Below, piece after piece: positions 1-9,399 of a stretch of DNA of 64,000 nucleotides. The position numbers were made by a program, and so were the translations under genes. Within the stretch, counting starts at the first letter, position 1; the number at the start of each line of letters is the position of its first letter. The stretch lies in contig NZ_MTBP01000001.1 of the NCBI RefSeq assembly GCF_002911665.1, positions 372,001-436,000 on the forward strand. The letters run 5' to 3'. The notes beneath the pieces were generated by a model that did not search any database, had not been told where the DNA came from, and worked only from the letters and a program-made list of their open reading frames with translations. The stretch is from Actinomadura rubteroloni. Lineage in GTDB: Bacteria > Actinomycetota > Actinomycetes > Streptosporangiales > Streptosporangiaceae.

Positions 1-1053
1 TCCGGCCTGGTCGGCGAGCTGGAGGGCCTGCGCGGCGAGCCGCTCGTAGCGGCCGAGGCCGTCCAGGACCGCGCGGACGGTCCGGAGCCGTCCCGGGTCG
101 CTGCCCGCGAGCTGCGCGGCCTGCACCGCCGCCGCGTCCGCCAGCCCCCGGTAGCGGTCGTAGCGCCGCACGGACGCGTCGTAGCCGATGCCGAGGCCGT
201 GCTCGCCGCCGATGAGCAGGATGTCGGCGACCTGCGCGTCCATCGCGCTGAGCGCGAAGTACAGGTCGCCGGTCACGACGACCTGCGGCCCCGCGTCGTG
301 CCCGATCGTGCCGACGCCGCCGCGCGCCTGCCCGACGCCCGCCGCGAGCACGGCCGCGAGCAGGGCGAGCAGCACGAGCACGCCGGCCGCACCCGCGCGG
401 ATCCGGCCCGGAACCGTCCGCAACCGCGCCACCGCCCCGGCAAGCGGCTCCACCGGCCCCGGCGGCGCCCCCACTCCGGTGCCGGTCCCCGCCGACCCGC
501 CGCGCGCCGCCTCCGGCGCCTCCACCGGGCCGGGACTAACACGCGGCCCTGCCGACCCGCCGCCCGCCTCCACCACGCCGGGAGTCACGCGCTGCCCCGT
601 CGACCCGCCCGCCGCGTCCCGCGCCTCCGCCGTGCCAGGCGTCGCACGCGGCCCTGTCGACCCGCCGCGCGGCGCGTCCGGCGCCTGCGCTCCAGGGCCG
701 GACGCCGCGCGCGGCGCCGCCGGGCCGCCGTGCGCCGCGTGCGGCGCCGCCACCGGGCCTGGGCTCACGCTCGGCCCTGCGGGGCCGCCCACCGCGTCCC
801 GCGCCTCCGCCGTGCCGGGAGTCGCGCGCGGCCCTGCCGACCCGCCGCGCGGCGTCTCCGCTCCCTGGCCGGAACTCGCGCGCGGCCCTGGGGGGCCGCC
901 CGCCGCGTCCTGCGCCTCCGCCGGGCCGGGAGTCGCGCGCGGCTCTTTCGACGCGCCGCGTGGCGCGTCCGGTCCCGTGCTGGGAGTCGCGCGCGGCCCT
1001 GCCGGGCCGCCGGGCGTTGGGTCCGGTGTTTTTGATTCCGGGTCTGGGGTCAT
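1..1053 (-). CDS. Membrane-anchored sensor-like protein, 3' end outside window (GlnX-like candidate)
   Basis: This is a partial gene: 351 codons from an ATG at 1053 with no stop before the left edge. Residues 1 to about 200 are Pro/Ala/Gly-rich imperfect repeats built on GPRATPG and EARDA units. One hydrophobic helix (about residues 220-240, VLVLLALLAAVLAAG) follows. After it comes a helical, probably extracytoplasmic stretch with YDRYRGLADAA and GRYERLAAQALQLADQ, like a four-helix sensor bundle. The start overlaps the stop of the FHA gene as ATGA, so translation is coupled. In mycobacteria pknG is co-transcribed with the membrane sensor glnX and the binding protein glnH. The position and topology fit a GlnX counterpart, but I cannot align it, so that is inference. 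The repeat region is probably variable between strains. Confidence 0.7.
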   Translation of the reverse strand, partial: MTPDPESKTPDPTPGGPAGPRATPSTGPDAPRGASKEPRATPGPAEAQDAAGGPPGPRASSGQGAETPRGGSAGPRATPGTAEARDAVGGPAGPSVSPGPVAAPHAAHGGPAAPRAASGPGAQAPDAPRGGSTGPRATPGTAEARDAAGGSTGQRVTPGVVEAGGGSAGPRVSPGPVEAPEAARGGSAGTGTGVGAPPGPVEPLAGAVARLRTVPGRIRAGAAGVLVLLALLAAVLAAGVGQARGGVGTIGHDAGPQVVVTGDLYFALSAMDAQVADILLIGGEHGLGIGYDASVRRYDRYRGLADAAAVQAAQLAGSDPGRLRTVRAVLDGLGRYERLAAQALQLADQAG

Positions 1054-1703
1054 GGGCGGCCTTCCCGGTCGAACGCCAGCGTGATCGTCGTCCAGGCGCC
1101 GACGTGGATGCGGTCGCCGTCGCCGACCGGGACGGGCGCGTTCGCCGGGATCGGGTCGGCGCCGCCGTTGATCGTGGTGCCGTTGGTGGAGCCGGTGTCG
1201 ATGACCGTCCAGCCGTCCGCGCCCGCGACCAGGACGGCGTGGGCGTGCGAGACGCCCGGGTCGGCGGGCGGGAGGCTCAGGTCGATCTCGGGCAGCAGGC
1301 CGCGCGCGACGCTGCGCCGTCCGATGCGGACCTTGTCGCCGAGCAGCGGGACGGTCCGGGGCCGGCCGTCGGCGGGGAACGTGAGCGTCGGGGTGTCGGG
1401 GCCGTCCTGGGCCTGGACGGCGGTGAAGTAGGCGCGGTCGGGGGCGATGGTGGCCGTCCAGCCGCGTCCGCCGAGGCCGGTCCGGCGGGGCGCCGCGCCG
1501 GAGTTCCCCGACGGCGCCGACGCGGGCTCGGGCCGGACGAGCGGTTCGGGACGGTCCCCGGACGTGAACCCGTAGCCGCAGTCCTCGCAGAACCGTCCGC
1601 CCGTCCGGGGGGCGTTGCAGAACGGGCAGGCGATCGGTTCGCCGCACACGTCGCAGTAGTCCCCGGACACCGAATCGTGGCCGTTCGGGCAGCGCGCCGT
1701 CAT
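1050..1703 (-). CDS. Zinc-ribbon FHA-domain protein
   Basis: This 217-residue protein starts with two short zinc ribbons (CPNGHDSVSGDYCDVCGEP, then CPFCNAP..FCEDCGYGF) within the first 45 residues. A linker follows, then a C-terminal forkhead-associated domain at about residues 115-210. The FHA hallmarks are visible: the KVRIGRRS strand, the SHAHA turn and DTGSTNGTTING. FHA domains bind phosphothreonine peptides. The gene is coupled by ATGA overlaps to the VWA gene upstream and the membrane protein downstream, in the same operon as the PknG-like kinase. It is therefore a strong candidate substrate or reader of that kinase, comparable in role to mycobacterial GarA. Unlike GarA it has N-terminal zinc ribbons, and I see no ETTS-type phosphorylation motif. 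The ATG start is chosen because it sits exactly on the preceding stop. Confidence 0.88.
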   Translation of the reverse strand: MTARCPNGHDSVSGDYCDVCGEPIACPFCNAPRTGGRFCEDCGYGFTSGDRPEPLVRPEPASAPSGNSGAAPRRTGLGGRGWTATIAPDRAYFTAVQAQDGPDTPTLTFPADGRPRTVPLLGDKVRIGRRSVARGLLPEIDLSLPPADPGVSHAHAVLVAGADGWTVIDTGSTNGTTINGGADPIPANAPVPVGDGDRIHVGAWTTITLAFDREGRP

Positions 1704-3010
1704 GACGCGTCCCCGGGGCGGGTGCGCGCGGTGCGGCTGGTGGCGGGCTCGCCGGTGCGGGTCCGGACGGTCCGCACCGAGCGCGTGTCGAGCGACATCT
1801 CGTCGGCCTTGTCGACGTCCTTCTTCAGCCGGACGGTCCCCGACACGGGGTCCAGCACGTCCACGACCCGGTCGAGCAGGTCCGCGACCTGGTCGTTGCC
1901 GACCTGGCGGGCCAGCACGACCGCGCGGCCGAGCCGGGCCGTCGCGGTGTCCTCGTCGCCGTCGCGGCGCGCGGCCAGGCCCTCCTGGACGGCCGCGGCC
2001 AGCTCCGCCTGGTCGGTGTGCCGGGCGACGCGGCCGTTGATGAGCGTGGCCTTGGCGACGTCGTCGGTCCACTCGGCGAGGACGTCCCCGGACGCCGCCT
2101 GCGTGCCGTCCGCGAGCAGGAGCCGCGCCTGCGCGGCGCGCATCCGGCGTCCGACGTCGCCCGCCGGGATCTCGACGCACAGGTGATATTCGCGTTCCTC
2201 GGCGCCCCACGCGCCTAGCGGAAAGTCCACGGTCTGCGGGCCGGACGCGACGCCCTTGCCGGTGAGGTCGTCCAGCACCGGCACCATCTGCTTGACGAAC
2301 CGCAGCGTGGCGTGCCGGGGCGTCCAGACGCGCAGCGCGACGTCCCCGACCTCCTTGCCCATCGCGGTCTCGGTCAGCTCGCGGAACCGCCGTTCCAGGT
2401 CGGCGGGCTCGGGGACGTCCAGGAACGCGCCGAGCAGCGCCGAGGTGATCCGGCGCAGCTCCGCGACCGCCCAGTCGGTGCCGACGCCGAGCGCGTCGCA
2501 CACGAACCCGCCCCGGCACGTCTCCAGCGCGCGGCCCAGCTCCTCGGGACGCTCGTGCTGGTTCTTGCCGTCGGTCAGCAGGATCGCGTGCCGGACGGCC
2601 TCGGACCGTCCCTCGAACAACCGGTGCGCGAACACCAGCCAGGTACCGATCGCGGTGCCTCCGGCGGCGTCCATGCGCGCGACGGCGGCCTGCGCCGCCT
2701 GCCGCGACGCGGCGTCCATCCGGACGAGGTGCTGCCGCGCCGGGTACACCATCCGCGGGTTGTTCGCGCCCGCGATCACGGCGAACGCCACGCCGTCGCG
2801 GATCGTCGCGAGCGCGGCGCGGGCGGCGGCCTTGGCGGCCTTCAGCTTGCCCGCGTACCCCATCGACCCGGACGTGTCGATGATGATGATCTGCGCCGCC
2901 GCGCCCCCGCCCCCGCCGCCCTCCGCCCGCACGCCGAGCACGGCGTGCATCTCCCGGCCGCCCGCCGGGAGATGGGGGTTCTGGTCGACGGTCAGCGTGA
3001 ACGCGGTCAT
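1700..3010 (-). CDS. von Willebrand factor type A domain protein
   Basis: This 436-residue soluble protein has a VWA fold in its first half. The MIDAS metal-site motif DTSGSMG follows a hydrophobic strand (QIIIIDTSGSMG, about residue 45), a conserved Thr/Asp loop reads LLTDGKNQH, and the later half is beta-rich (REYHLCVEIPAGDVG). VWA proteins of this type usually act as metal-dependent adaptors in signalling complexes. The gene follows the PknG-like kinase by 10 bp and overlaps the FHA gene start (ATGA), so kinase, VWA and FHA proteins are made together. The C-terminal 40 residues are Thr/Arg-rich (RSVRTVRTRTGEP) and could be a phosphorylation target. No signal peptide or membrane segment is seen. 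The ATG at 3010 is the only start that gives an intact VWA domain right after the kinase stop. Confidence 0.9.
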   Translation of the reverse strand: MTAFTLTVDQNPHLPAGGREMHAVLGVRAEGGGGGGAAAQIIIIDTSGSMGYAGKLKAAKAAARAALATIRDGVAFAVIAGANNPRMVYPARQHLVRMDAASRQAAQAAVARMDAAGGTAIGTWLVFAHRLFEGRSEAVRHAILLTDGKNQHERPEELGRALETCRGGFVCDALGVGTDWAVAELRRITSALLGAFLDVPEPADLERRFRELTETAMGKEVGDVALRVWTPRHATLRFVKQMVPVLDDLTGKGVASGPQTVDFPLGAWGAEEREYHLCVEIPAGDVGRRMRAAQARLLLADGTQAASGDVLAEWTDDVAKATLINGRVARHTDQAELAAAVQEGLAARRDGDEDTATARLGRAVVLARQVGNDQVADLLDRVVDVLDPVSGTVRLKKDVDKADEMSLDTRSVRTVRTRTGEPATSRTARTRPGDAS

Positions 3011-3020
3011 CGTGGGCTCC

Positions 3021-5549
3021 TCAGAACAGGGTCCGGGGACGGACGGCGTTGGCGCGGCGGACCAGGGCGTGCCGGTCGGCCGGGCCGTCGGCGAGCTTGG
3101 CGAGCAGCCGGTAGGTCCGCTCCAGGCGGCGGCGCAGCGGGCGCTCGCGCAGCGGGACGCCGAGCAGTTCGCCGTCCCCGGACCCGCCGCCGGGCCGCGC
3201 GAGCGCCGCCTCCAGCAGGTCGGCCGTGAACCGGGCGCGGCGCTCGGTGTCCAGCGGCAGCGCGCGGAGCCTGCGGTCGGCGTCGCGCAGCGCGGCGTCG
3301 TCCAGGGGGCGTCCGGCGCGCACGGCCGCCGTGAACGCGGCGATCCGCGCGGCCTGCCAGTGGCTCGACATGCGCGGCACCGAGTCCAGGACGGCGACGG
3401 CCGCCGCCGCGTCCCCCGCCGCCAGCCGGACCCGCGCCAGCCCGAACGCCGCGCTGACATGGGTCGGATCGGTGCGCCAGACCGTCTCGTACAGCCGTCC
3501 GGCCGGCGCGCCCTCGGTCTCGCGGGCGAACGCCAGCGCGAGCTTCGGGGCGACCTCGCCGGGGAACAGCCCGTACAGGCCGTCGAAGATCGCGGCGGCG
3601 GTCGCGCCGTGCCCGGCCGCCAGCTCCCGGACGCCCCGGTACCACGCCACGCGCCAGTCGCCGGGCAGGTCGCCGGCCAGCTCGTCCAGCAGCGGCCCGG
3701 CGCTCTCGTCGCCCAGCTCGATCCGGACGCGTACGAGCGCGAACCGCACCTCCGGCGTCCGCGCCGGCGCGGCGGCCAGCGCGGCGGCCAGGTCCTCGGG
3801 GTCGCGGTCGGCGAGCCCGCTGAGGAACGGCGCCGCCGGGTCCAGCGGATGGACGAGCGGGACGGGCAGCGCCGCCGCGGCCTCCGCCGGGTCCAGGGCG
3901 CCGGTCAGCTCCGTCCCGGCGGCGCGCGGCCCGGTCTCGAACAGCGGCGACGGGGCGGGCCGCGGGCGTCCGTCCTCGGCCGACAGCACCTCGCGCAGCA
4001 CGCCGGTGAGCTGGTCGGCCATCTCGGCGGCGCTCGCGAACCGCCGCTCGGGCACCGGATCGGTCGCGCGGCGCAGCAGCCGGTCGTAGGACTCGAACCG
4101 GCGCAGCAGCGGGACGTCGGCGCTCGGCGGCAGCGCGTGCCGGTACCGGCCGGTGTAGCCGCGGAACGGGAAGCTGAGCACGGCCAGCGTCCGCCCGACC
4201 GTGTACAGATCGGACGCCACGGACGCGCCCCGGTCGGGGATCTCCGGGGCCTGGTAGCCCTCCGTCCCGAAGATCGGGCTGCTGGTGTCGAACGCGCGCC
4301 GGACGCCGCCTAGGTCGATGAGCTTGAGCTGCTCCTCGGACTGGATCGCGTTGTCGGGCTTGAAGTCGCAGTACAGCAGCCCGACGCCGTGCAGGTAGCC
4401 GAGCGCTCTCAGCACTTCGAGCCCGTAGGCGATGACCTGGCCGAGCGGCAGCGCGCTCTCGGCGCCGTGCTCGGCGCGGTACCGCTTCAGGATGTCCTTC
4501 AGCGACTCGCCGCCGACGTACTCCATGACGATGTAGCCCGACCCGCCGTGCCGGACGAAGTTGTAGATCTTGACGATGTTCGGGTGCTCGGCCTCCGCCA
4601 GGAACGCCCGCTCCGCCGTGGACGCGGCCAGCGAGTCGGCGTCCCCGGCGTCCAGCAGGCCCTTGAGGACGACCCACCGATCGCTGACGTTCCGGTCCCG
4701 CGCCAGATAGACCCACCCGAGCCCGCCGTGCGCGAGACAGCCCAGCACTTCGTACTGCCCGACGACGAGGTCGCCGCCGCGCAGCTTGGGGGCGAACGAG
4801 AACGGATGCCGGCAGTTGCTGCAGAAACCCTCGGTGCGTCCCGGCCGTCCATCGCGCCCGCGCCCGACCTGAGCCCCGCACGCGCTACAGAACCGTCGCG
4901 CCTCGGGAACACTCGGGTCCTTCAGCACCGCCGCCGAAGGATCCTGGTACGGGACCGGCGGGACGTCCACCAGCCCCGCCCCGAGCATCCCCCGCCGATG
5001 CGACCCCGTCCCACCGGACGTCGTGGTCCCCGCCGGCACCGACCCGCTGGACCCGCTCCCCGACGACCCGGAAGCCCCGGACGCACCCCCCACCGCACCG
5101 GGCAGGCTCGCGGACGGCGCGGGCGACACGCCGCCCGTCGCCTCGGGCACGGCCCGGAACGGCGTCGCAGACGGCCCGCCGGCCGCGCCAGGCGACGGCG
5201 CGAACGGCGGCACGCCGGGCCGCGCGGACGACGGCGCGGCGCCGGACGCGCCGGGCTGCGCGGGCGGGGCGTTGGGTGGTGCGCCTCCCGGCGCTGACGC
5301 CGCGGAAGTGGACAGCGGCGCGGGCGGCACGCCGGGCTGCGCGGACGGGGCGCCGGGCGAAGGCGCGAAGGGCGGCACGGCGGGCTGCGCGGACGGGGGT
5401 CGGGGCGCGGTGGGCGGGGTGGTTCCGGGGGCTACGCGCAGGGGTGGGGACTCGGGGGGTTCGGGGGCGGGTTCCATGCCGCAGGTGTCGCAGAAGTCGC
5501 CGTCGATCGCGCCGCCGCAACCGGGCTGCGCGCAGACCCGTCCGCTCAT
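3021..5549 (-). CDS. PknG-like serine/threonine protein kinase
   Basis: This is an 842-residue soluble kinase with PknG architecture. It has an N-terminal zinc ribbon (CAQPGCGG..FCDTCG), about 170 residues of Pro/Ala/Gly/Ser linker, a rubredoxin-like module (FCSACGAQVG..FCSNCRHPF, about residues 215-250), the kinase domain (about 260-530) and a helical TPR-like C-terminal half. Kinase motifs match PknG more than the usual HRD type: catalytic lysine in WVVLKG, catalytic loop YCDFKPDN, metal loop LIDLGGVRR in place of DFG, then EGYQAPEI. In mycobacteria PknG regulates glutamate/TCA metabolism through FHA substrates. Here VWA and FHA genes lie directly downstream. The start overlaps the stop of the upstream coiled-coil gene (ATGA). 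The extra N-terminal ribbon resembles the ribbon of the FHA protein. Confidence 0.92.
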   Translation of the reverse strand: MSGRVCAQPGCGGAIDGDFCDTCGMEPAPEPPESPPLRVAPGTTPPTAPRPPSAQPAVPPFAPSPGAPSAQPGVPPAPLSTSAASAPGGAPPNAPPAQPGASGAAPSSARPGVPPFAPSPGAAGGPSATPFRAVPEATGGVSPAPSASLPGAVGGASGASGSSGSGSSGSVPAGTTTSGGTGSHRRGMLGAGLVDVPPVPYQDPSAAVLKDPSVPEARRFCSACGAQVGRGRDGRPGRTEGFCSNCRHPFSFAPKLRGGDLVVGQYEVLGCLAHGGLGWVYLARDRNVSDRWVVLKGLLDAGDADSLAASTAERAFLAEAEHPNIVKIYNFVRHGGSGYIVMEYVGGESLKDILKRYRAEHGAESALPLGQVIAYGLEVLRALGYLHGVGLLYCDFKPDNAIQSEEQLKLIDLGGVRRAFDTSSPIFGTEGYQAPEIPDRGASVASDLYTVGRTLAVLSFPFRGYTGRYRHALPPSADVPLLRRFESYDRLLRRATDPVPERRFASAAEMADQLTGVLREVLSAEDGRPRPAPSPLFETGPRAAGTELTGALDPAEAAAALPVPLVHPLDPAAPFLSGLADRDPEDLAAALAAAPARTPEVRFALVRVRIELGDESAGPLLDELAGDLPGDWRVAWYRGVRELAAGHGATAAAIFDGLYGLFPGEVAPKLALAFARETEGAPAGRLYETVWRTDPTHVSAAFGLARVRLAAGDAAAAVAVLDSVPRMSSHWQAARIAAFTAAVRAGRPLDDAALRDADRRLRALPLDTERRARFTADLLEAALARPGGGSGDGELLGVPLRERPLRRRLERTYRLLAKLADGPADRHALVRRANAVRPRTLF

Positions 5550-6895
5550 CGCCGGGATCCCGTCTCGTGCTCGGCCGCCTGGATCGTCCGTTGATACTCC
5601 GCCACCGCGGCCGTCGCCTCACGCAAATTGCACGGAGCCGTCCACAACAGGTCATGGGCGCGGGTGTGGAGGGACGTGACGCGGTCGTCCTCGGCGAGGC
5701 CGAGGCGGGCGGCTTTGGCCTGGTAGGCGCCGAGGCGTCCGCGCAGTTCGGCGCGGCTGTCCAGCAGGCCGGTGCTGACGCGGCGGTGGGCGTCGGCGCG
5801 GTCGCGGGCGGCGCACGCGGCGCGGTCGAGGTCGTCGGCGCGTGCGGCGGCCTCGGTCCAGCGGCGTTCGGCGCGCAGGCGGTCCAGGGCGGCGAGGCGG
5901 TCGCGGAGGGCGGGGGCGCTCGGCGGGAGGTCCCCGGCGTCCGGGGCGTCGATCTTGACGCGGACGGCGGCGTGCGCGCGGCGGGCCGCGTCCTCGGCCG
6001 CCGCGACCGCGCCGATGGCCGCCGCGAGCGCGCGGGTCCGCTCGTCGTAGGCGTCGCGGAGCCGGACGGCGCCGTCCAGTTCGCGGCAGAGCCGGGTCAG
6101 TTCGGCCGACAGCGCGTCCAGCCGCTCGGTGTCGGCGCGGCCGTCGGCGACGAGCGACAGCGGGTCGGACCGGACGACGCGGCCGAGCGCGTCCAGTTCC
6201 CGGCCGAGGCGGTCCAGTTCGGGACGGCGGGCGCCGTCGAGCGCGCGGGCGAGGCGGGCGGCGTCGCGCCAGGCGCGTTCGGCGTCCTCCAGCGGGACGA
6301 GCAGCGCCGTCCAGGCCGCGTCGGCGGCGGCGACGACGGCGGCGGCGCGCTCGAACGCGTCCGACATGCGGTCCACGGCCTCGCGGAGCGTGACGCGCTC
6401 GACGGGCGGGCCGAGCAGCGTCCGTTCCGCCAGCGGGATCTCGCCGCCGGGCATCTCGACCGCGTCGCCGGTGAGCAGCCGCGTGAGTAACGCGAGGTCC
6501 GGACGGCGCCGCGCGCGGACGGCGACCGCCTCGTCCAGCACGCGCTGGTACTCGCCGAACAACCGCCACAGGAGCGCGACGCGCTGTTGCGTCTCGTCCC
6601 AGCGCCGCCACGTCTCACCCGTCAGGGACGCCCCGGCGAGCAGCCGGTGCCCGTCGTGGCAGTCCAGGTCGAGCAGGGCGGCGGAGATCCGGTCGCGGTC
6701 GGCGGCGCGCGAGCGCAGGACGTCGTCGATCGCCGCGCGTCCGAGGGCGCTGTCGGTCACGTCGGCCCCGTTGTCTGTGTCGGTGGTACCGGCGTCAGGA
6801 TCGAAGGTCGGCTCCAGATCCAGTGTGATCGGTGACACTTTTCCCGACAAGGCGTAATTCTCCACAATTGTCTTCGGCCGGGAGGCCGACGTCAC
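5546..6895 (-). CDS. Coiled-coil protein of the PknG operon, function unknown
   Basis: This 449-residue, Ala/Arg/Asp/Leu-rich protein is largely alpha-helical, with long heptad-like stretches (for example RLTRLCRELDGAVRLRDA and LRDRLAALDRLRAER). It has no signal peptide or membrane segment. The first 20 residues (KTIVENYALSGK) are less biased and may form a conserved N-terminal segment. It is the first gene of the kinase operon and overlaps the kinase start by 4 bases, so the two proteins are probably made in a fixed ratio. I do not recognise a family. A scaffold for the kinase complex is a guess from position only. The GTG at 6895 is the longest plausible start, but its Shine-Dalgarno sequence is weak. 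Confidence 0.8.
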   Translation of the reverse strand: MTSASRPKTIVENYALSGKVSPITLDLEPTFDPDAGTTDTDNGADVTDSALGRAAIDDVLRSRAADRDRISAALLDLDCHDGHRLLAGASLTGETWRRWDETQQRVALLWRLFGEYQRVLDEAVAVRARRRPDLALLTRLLTGDAVEMPGGEIPLAERTLLGPPVERVTLREAVDRMSDAFERAAAVVAAADAAWTALLVPLEDAERAWRDAARLARALDGARRPELDRLGRELDALGRVVRSDPLSLVADGRADTERLDALSAELTRLCRELDGAVRLRDAYDERTRALAAAIGAVAAAEDAARRAHAAVRVKIDAPDAGDLPPSAPALRDRLAALDRLRAERRWTEAAARADDLDRAACAARDRADAHRRVSTGLLDSRAELRGRLGAYQAKAARLGLAEDDRVTSLHTRAHDLLWTAPCNLREATAAVAEYQRTIQAAEHETGSRR

Positions 6896-7013
6896 GCCGC
6901 GTCCGCTTGTGCTCGGGAACGACCTGGTATGGAGTGGCGTTCAACAGAAGGAACCGTGAGGAAGGGAGTTGAGCGTCCGCGGTGTCGGACCCCAGTCATA
7001 GACCCGGTGCCCG

Positions 7014-8339
7014 ATGGTGACCGCCGTGCTCGGCGTCCTCGCCGTCCTCGTGCTCACCGCCGCGACCGGCTACTTCGTCGCGCAGGAGTTCGCCTTCGTC
7101 GCCGCCGACCGGGCGCGCCTGGCCCAGGCCGCCGACCGGGGCGACCCGGCCGCCCGCCGCGCGCTCACCGTGATCGGACGGCTCTCGTTCATGCTGTCGG
7201 GCGCCCAGCTCGGCATCACGATGACCACGCTCGTCGTCGGCTTCATCGCCGAGCCCGCGCTCGCCGGGCTGATCGGCCCGCTGCTGGAGCTGTGCGGCGT
7301 CCCGCACGCCGCGACGCACGCCGTCGCGCTCGGCACGGGCTTCGTGATCGCCACGCTCGTGCAGATGGTGTTCGGCGAGCTGTTCCCGAAGAACCTCGCC
7401 CTGGCGCGGGCCGAGACACTGGCCCGCGCGCTCGCCCGGTCGACTCTCGTCTATCTCGCGGTCGCCGGGCCGGTCATCCGGTTCTTCGACCGCGCCGCCG
7501 CGCGGCTGCTGCGCGGCGTCGGCGTCGAGCCCGTCGAGGAACTGGCGGGCGGCGCGACGCTGGAGGAGTTGGGCGACATCATCGGCCGCTCGAACGACTC
7601 CGGCCAGTTGCCCGACGACCTGTCGGGGCTGCTGTCGCGCGCCCTCTCGTTCGGGGAGCGGACGGCCGACGAGGTCATGGTGCCCCGCCCCCGCGTCAGC
7701 GTCCTGTCCGGCGACGCCACCGTCACCGACATGATCGCGATGATCCGGGCGACCGGGCACACCGCGTACCCGATCTACGGGCAGGAGGTGGACGACGTGA
7801 TCGGCGTCGCCCGCGTCCCGTCCGTCGCCGACGACTCCCTGGACCCGGCCACGCCGCTGCGCGCCCTCGCGACGCCGGCGCTGCTCGTCCCCGGCAGCCA
7901 GCCGCTGTACGGGGTGATCGAGCGGATGCGCGAGTCCGGCCAGGAGTTCGCGTGCGTCGTGGACGAGTACGGCGGCCTCGCGGGCATCCTCACCTTCGAG
8001 GACATCGCCGAGGAACTCGTCGGGGAGATCTCCGACGAGACCGACGCGCACTCGCTGCCCGCCGCCGCGAGCCCGGACGGCACGTGGCTCGTCACCGCCG
8101 GGCTCCGCATCGACGAGGCCACCCGCATCACCGACCTGCCGCTGCCCGCCGGCGACTCCTACGACACGGTCGGCGGGCTCGTCATGGCCGAGCTGCGGCG
8201 GCTGCCCGCCGCCGGGGACCGCGTGACGGTCGGCGGCGTGGAGATCGAGGTCGTGTCGGTCGCGCGGCGCGTCCCGGCGCAGGTCCGGCTCCGGATCCCG
8301 CGCCAGGTCGCCCAGGACGTCCCGCAGGACGTCGCATGA
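7014..8339 (+). CDS. CNNM/CorC-family (HlyC/CorC) membrane protein
   Basis: This 441-residue protein has the full domain order of the family. An N-terminal DUF21 transmembrane domain (about residues 1-190) carries MLSGAQLGITMTTLVVGF and VQMVFGELFPKNLAL, two CBS domains follow (about 205-330; EVMVPRPRVSVLSGDATV, DEYGGLAGILTFEDI), and a C-terminal CorC_HlyC domain lies at about 345-425. Members are proposed Mg2+ or divalent-cation transporters, with ATP-Mg sensing by the CBS pair. It is transcribed divergently from the kinase operon. Its stop overlaps the start of a second, shorter paralogue (ATGA), so the pair probably works as a heteromer. Tandem CNNM genes are common in actinomycetes. Confidence 0.92.
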   Translation: MVTAVLGVLAVLVLTAATGYFVAQEFAFVAADRARLAQAADRGDPAARRALTVIGRLSFMLSGAQLGITMTTLVVGFIAEPALAGLIGPLLELCGVPHAATHAVALGTGFVIATLVQMVFGELFPKNLALARAETLARALARSTLVYLAVAGPVIRFFDRAAARLLRGVGVEPVEELAGGATLEELGDIIGRSNDSGQLPDDLSGLLSRALSFGERTADEVMVPRPRVSVLSGDATVTDMIAMIRATGHTAYPIYGQEVDDVIGVARVPSVADDSLDPATPLRALATPALLVPGSQPLYGVIERMRESGQEFACVVDEYGGLAGILTFEDIAEELVGEISDETDAHSLPAAASPDGTWLVTAGLRIDEATRITDLPLPAGDSYDTVGGLVMAELRRLPAAGDRVTVGGVEIEVVSVARRVPAQVRLRIPRQVAQDVPQDVA

Positions 8340-9340
8340 CCGCGCTGCTGATCACCGCGCTGCTGCTCGCGGGGAACGGGTTCTTCGTCGCGGCCGAGTT
8401 CGCGCTCGTCGCCGCGAGCCGGCCGGCGCTGGAGCGGGCGGCGGACGGAGGCAGCCGTCCCGCCGCCGCGGCCGTCGCCGGGACGCGCGAGCTGTCGCTC
8501 ATGCTCGCCGGCGCGCAGTTCGGCATCACGATGTGCTCGCTCGGCCTCGCGATCGTGACCGAGCCCGCGTTCGAGCACGTCCTGGAACCGCCGCTGCACG
8601 CGATCGGCGTCCCGGAGACCGCGACGACCGCGATCGCCATCGCCGTCGCGCTCGCCGTCGTGACGTTCCTGCACATGGTCGTCGGGGAGATGGCGCCGAA
8701 GTCGTGGGCGATCGGGAACCCCGAGCGGTCCGCGATCGCGCTGGCGCTGCCGTTCCGGGCGTTCGCGAAGGTGTCGCGGCCGGTGCTCGCGGTGCTGAAC
8801 GGGGCGACGAACGGGATGCTGCGGCTCGTCCGGATCACGCCGCGCGACGAGCACGACGACCACCCGGACGCGCAGCGGCTCAGCCACCTGGTCGGCGAGT
8901 CGCGGCGGCTCGGGCTGATCGGCCGCAACGACCACGAGCTGCTGAACCGCGCCATCGCCGCGCGGGAGGGCACGGTCGGACGGCTCGTCATCCCCGCCGG
9001 GTCGGTGACGACCGTGGACGCCGCCGCGTCCGCCGCCGAGGTCCGGCGCGTCTCGACCGCGAGCGGGCACAGCCGGCTCGTCGTGACGGACGCGGGACGG
9101 CCGGTCGGGATCGTCCACGTCCGCGCCGCCGTGACCGCGCCCGACGTGCGGGGCGGCGCCGCCGGGCTGGCCCATCCCGCGATCGAGCTGACGCCGGAGA
9201 CGACCGTCCTGGACGCCGTCTCGCGCATGCGCCGGACCCGCGCGCCCCTCGCCGTCGTCAACACGCCGGACGGGCGGTTCGCCGGGATCGTCACCCTGGA
9301 CGATCTTCTTGCGGAGCTGCTGGCGGCCAACCCGCACTGA
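8336..9340 (+). CDS. Second CNNM/CorC-family membrane protein, short form
   Basis: This 334-residue paralogue of the preceding gene is translationally coupled to it. The DUF21 membrane domain is conserved (AEFALVAASRPALERAADGG, MLAGAQFGITMCSLGLAI, LHMVVGEMAPKSWAIGNP), as is a CBS pair at about residues 210-330 (VTTVDAAASAAEVRRV, TTVLDAVSRMRRTRAPLAVV, GIVTLDDLLAEL). The C-terminal CorC_HlyC domain of its partner is absent, and the protein ends just after the second CBS domain. It probably forms a membrane dimer with the longer protein for divalent cation transport. This is a family-based inference and the ion is unknown. Confidence 0.9.
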   Translation: MTALLITALLLAGNGFFVAAEFALVAASRPALERAADGGSRPAAAAVAGTRELSLMLAGAQFGITMCSLGLAIVTEPAFEHVLEPPLHAIGVPETATTAIAIAVALAVVTFLHMVVGEMAPKSWAIGNPERSAIALALPFRAFAKVSRPVLAVLNGATNGMLRLVRITPRDEHDDHPDAQRLSHLVGESRRLGLIGRNDHELLNRAIAAREGTVGRLVIPAGSVTTVDAAASAAEVRRVSTASGHSRLVVTDAGRPVGIVHVRAAVTAPDVRGGAAGLAHPAIELTPETTVLDAVSRMRRTRAPLAVVNTPDGRFAGIVTLDDLLAELLAANPH

Positions 9341-9399
9341 TTGTGAGACGTTAGAGCGCGGCCACGGGGGAAGTATGTCCCGGGCCGGACGAGAGCGGG

